DNA of 13,476 nucleotides, taken from assembly GCA_039818945.1 (NCBI GenBank), contig JBCBSZ010000117.1, positions 1 to 13,476 on the forward strand, given 5' to 3'. This document shows positions 12,491-13,476 of this stretch, in pieces. The position numbers were made by a program, and so were the translations under genes. The notes beneath the pieces are model-generated. The model saw only the letters and a list, made by a program, of their open reading frames with translations, was not told where the DNA came from and searched no databases. How positions within the stretch are numbered: position 1 is the stretch's first letter; the number at the start of each line of letters is the position of its first letter. Source of the DNA: JBCBSZ01 sp039818945. Lineage in GTDB: Bacteria; Actinomycetota; Acidimicrobiia; Acidimicrobiales; Poriferisodalaceae.

Positions 12491-13476
12491 ATGTTGTACG
12501 TGGTCGGTGAGATCGTCGCCTGGTTGGGTCTCGCCGTGCTCCTCGGCGTCGGCATCGGGTGGCTGGCCTTCGCCTGGCGACGCCGCCCCGCACCCGTCAC
12601 CGCACCGGTCGTCCGTCAGGCCGCCGCGGACCCCGAGGAGGCCGAGGCGCTGCGCCAGGAGGCCGAGCGCTTCGCCGCCATGACCGCCGAGCTCGAAGGG
12701 GTGGTCGGCGAGCACAACGAGACGCTCACGATCCTGCGCAGCGAGGCCGACGCCGCTGCCACCCTCGTGCGCGAGCGCGAGCGCGACCTCGAGATCGCCG
12801 AGGAACGGATCGGCGAGCTGCAGGCCCGGGTCGCCGACGTCGAGGCCGGCGACGCGTCCGCGGCCGCTGCGCTCCGGGCCCGACTCGACGAGCGCGAGGC
12901 CGAGCTGCGCGATCTGCGCGCTCGCCAGGACGCCGGCGCCGACGAGACCGACAGCGACGAGGCTCGTGCGCTGCTCGACGAGCAGCGTCGGGAGCTGCAG
13001 GCCCAGCTCGTCGAGCAGCGCGGCGAGCTCGAGCGCCTGCGGGCCGAGCTCGAGACGTCCACCCCGGCCGACGACGCCCAGGTCGTCGAGCTGCGCGAGG
13101 TGGCGGCACGGGCCGAGGCCGAGGTGATCGACCTGCGCGACTCGGTCCAGCAGCGGGAGACCGAGCTGGCCGGCGTCCGGGAGCAGCTCGCGTCGAGCGT
13201 GACCCGGATCGGCGAGTTGGAGGCGTCCTCGCCCGGCGGTGGGGATGGTGAAGGTGGCGGGACGGACGACCGCGTCGGCGAGCTCACCGACGAGCTCGCC
13301 GAGCGCGTCGCTCGTGTCGAGGAGCTCGAGCGGGCGGTGGCCGAGCGTGACGAGGCGTTGGCGCGGTGGCAGGAGGCGTCGACCGATCAGGCCGAGCGTG
13401 TCGCTCGTGTCGAGGAGCTCGAGCGGGCGGTGGCCGAGCGTGACGAGGCGTTGGCGCGGTGGCAGGAGGCGTCGAC
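12491..13476 (+). CDS. Membrane-anchored coiled-coil protein (3' end missing)
   Basis: Open from ATG 12491 to the right edge (328 codons) with no stop. AAGGAG lies 9 bases upstream (12476-12481). Residues about 4-29 form one membrane helix (VVGEIVAWLGLAVLLGVGIG then WLAFAWRRRP), with Arg just after it favouring a cytoplasmic remainder. From about residue 45 the sequence is almost wholly Glu/Arg/Ala/Leu-rich coiled coil (EEAEALRQEAERFAAMTAEL; LRARLDEREAELRDLRARQ), broken near 155 by DAGADETDSDE and near 255 by a Gly-rich SPGGGDGEGGGTDD linker. After the linker comes a 31-residue unit, AERVARVEELERAVAERDEA onward, present twice and cut by the window edge. It probably acts as a scaffold or spacer at the membrane with the upstream OmpA-like protein, as the small ArfB/ArfC membrane proteins accompany ArfA. 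The family is not recognised. Confidence 0.82.
   Translation, partial: MLYVVGEIVAWLGLAVLLGVGIGWLAFAWRRRPAPVTAPVVRQAAADPEEAEALRQEAERFAAMTAELEGVVGEHNETLTILRSEADAAATLVRERERDLEIAEERIGELQARVADVEAGDASAAAALRARLDEREAELRDLRARQDAGADETDSDEARALLDEQRRELQAQLVEQRGELERLRAELETSTPADDAQVVELREVAARAEAEVIDLRDSVQQRETELAGVREQLASSVTRIGELEASSPGGGDGEGGGTDDRVGELTDELAERVARVEELERAVAERDEALARWQEASTDQAERVARVEELERAVAERDEALARWQEAS
13298..13476 (+). repeat. 93-bp tandem repeat in the coiled-coil gene, nearly identical copies
   Basis: Copy 1 is 13298-13390 and copy 2 begins at 13391, running off the window after 86 bases. Over those 86 bases I see one difference (cgc/cgt in the third codon). Each copy encodes 31 residues starting AERVARVEELERAVAERD and ending WQEASTDQ. 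Near identity points to recent duplication or ongoing homogenisation; copy number may vary between strains. More copies may follow beyond the edge. Confidence 0.9.

Noticed and set aside
11077..12715. Long minus-strand frames opposite the OmpA-like gene
   Set aside because: Ser/Arg-rich or Gly/Asp/His-rich shadows of a gene with a clear start, RBS and domains on the plus strand.
12559..13251. Plus-strand 230-residue Arg-rich frame inside the coiled-coil gene
   Set aside because: Out of frame with the coiled-coil gene, which has the RBS, the membrane helix and a consistent heptad pattern.
1..13476. CRISPR, tRNA, insertion-sequence or phage signals
   Set aside because: No spaced direct-repeat array, cloverleaf, transposase motif or terminal inverted repeats were seen on either strand by reading.

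Overview
The window is about 70% or more GC, with strong third-position GC in every convincing gene, frequent GTG starts and several 4-base start/stop overlaps. Together with the gene content (actinobacterial XPB helicase and its helicase-associated partner, IspD/IspF, and a secreted protein with GYW..DGG-type repeats) this suggests an actinobacterium, most likely class Acidimicrobiia. The class is an inference from remembered gene families, not a database result. I see no tRNA, rRNA, CRISPR array, insertion sequence or phage gene.

Layout. (1) Bases 1-1698, plus strand: the 3' end of a secreted or surface repeat protein, then a SAM-dependent methyltransferase. (2) Bases 1673-1974: a small basic ORF on the minus strand and a control region with a 16-bp perfect palindrome. 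(3) Bases 1975-7543, mostly plus strand: helicase-associated (XPB/Ssl2-like) protein, ispF, a short minus-strand IspD-like protein, ispD, and the XPB DNA helicase. Start/stop overlaps tie the helicase-associated gene to ispF (ATGA) and ispD to XPB (GTGA). (4) Bases 7540-11107, minus strand: nitroreductase, Baeyer-Villiger-type flavin monooxygenase and alpha/beta hydrolase, reading right to left and meeting XPB tail-to-tail with a 4-base overlap. (5) Bases 11108-11338: a divergent control region with inverted repeats. (6) Bases 11339-13476, plus strand: a membrane-anchored BON/OmpA-like protein, then a membrane-anchored coiled-coil protein that leaves the window inside a nearly perfect 93-bp tandem repeat.

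How the genes may work together. IspD and IspF are the third and fifth steps of the MEP isoprenoid pathway. Here they sit between two helicase genes that are direct neighbours in Mycobacterium. The minus-strand trio fits ketone oxidation to an ester followed by hydrolysis, with the nitroreductase-like flavoprotein as an accessory reductase. The last two genes look like a cell-envelope pair comparable in layout to mycobacterial ArfA and its small membrane partners.

Most unusual points: the short divergent IspD-like protein beside an ispD that has lost some family motifs, the altered C-terminal motif of IspF, the isp genes interleaved with the XPB pair, and the coiled-coil tandem repeat.
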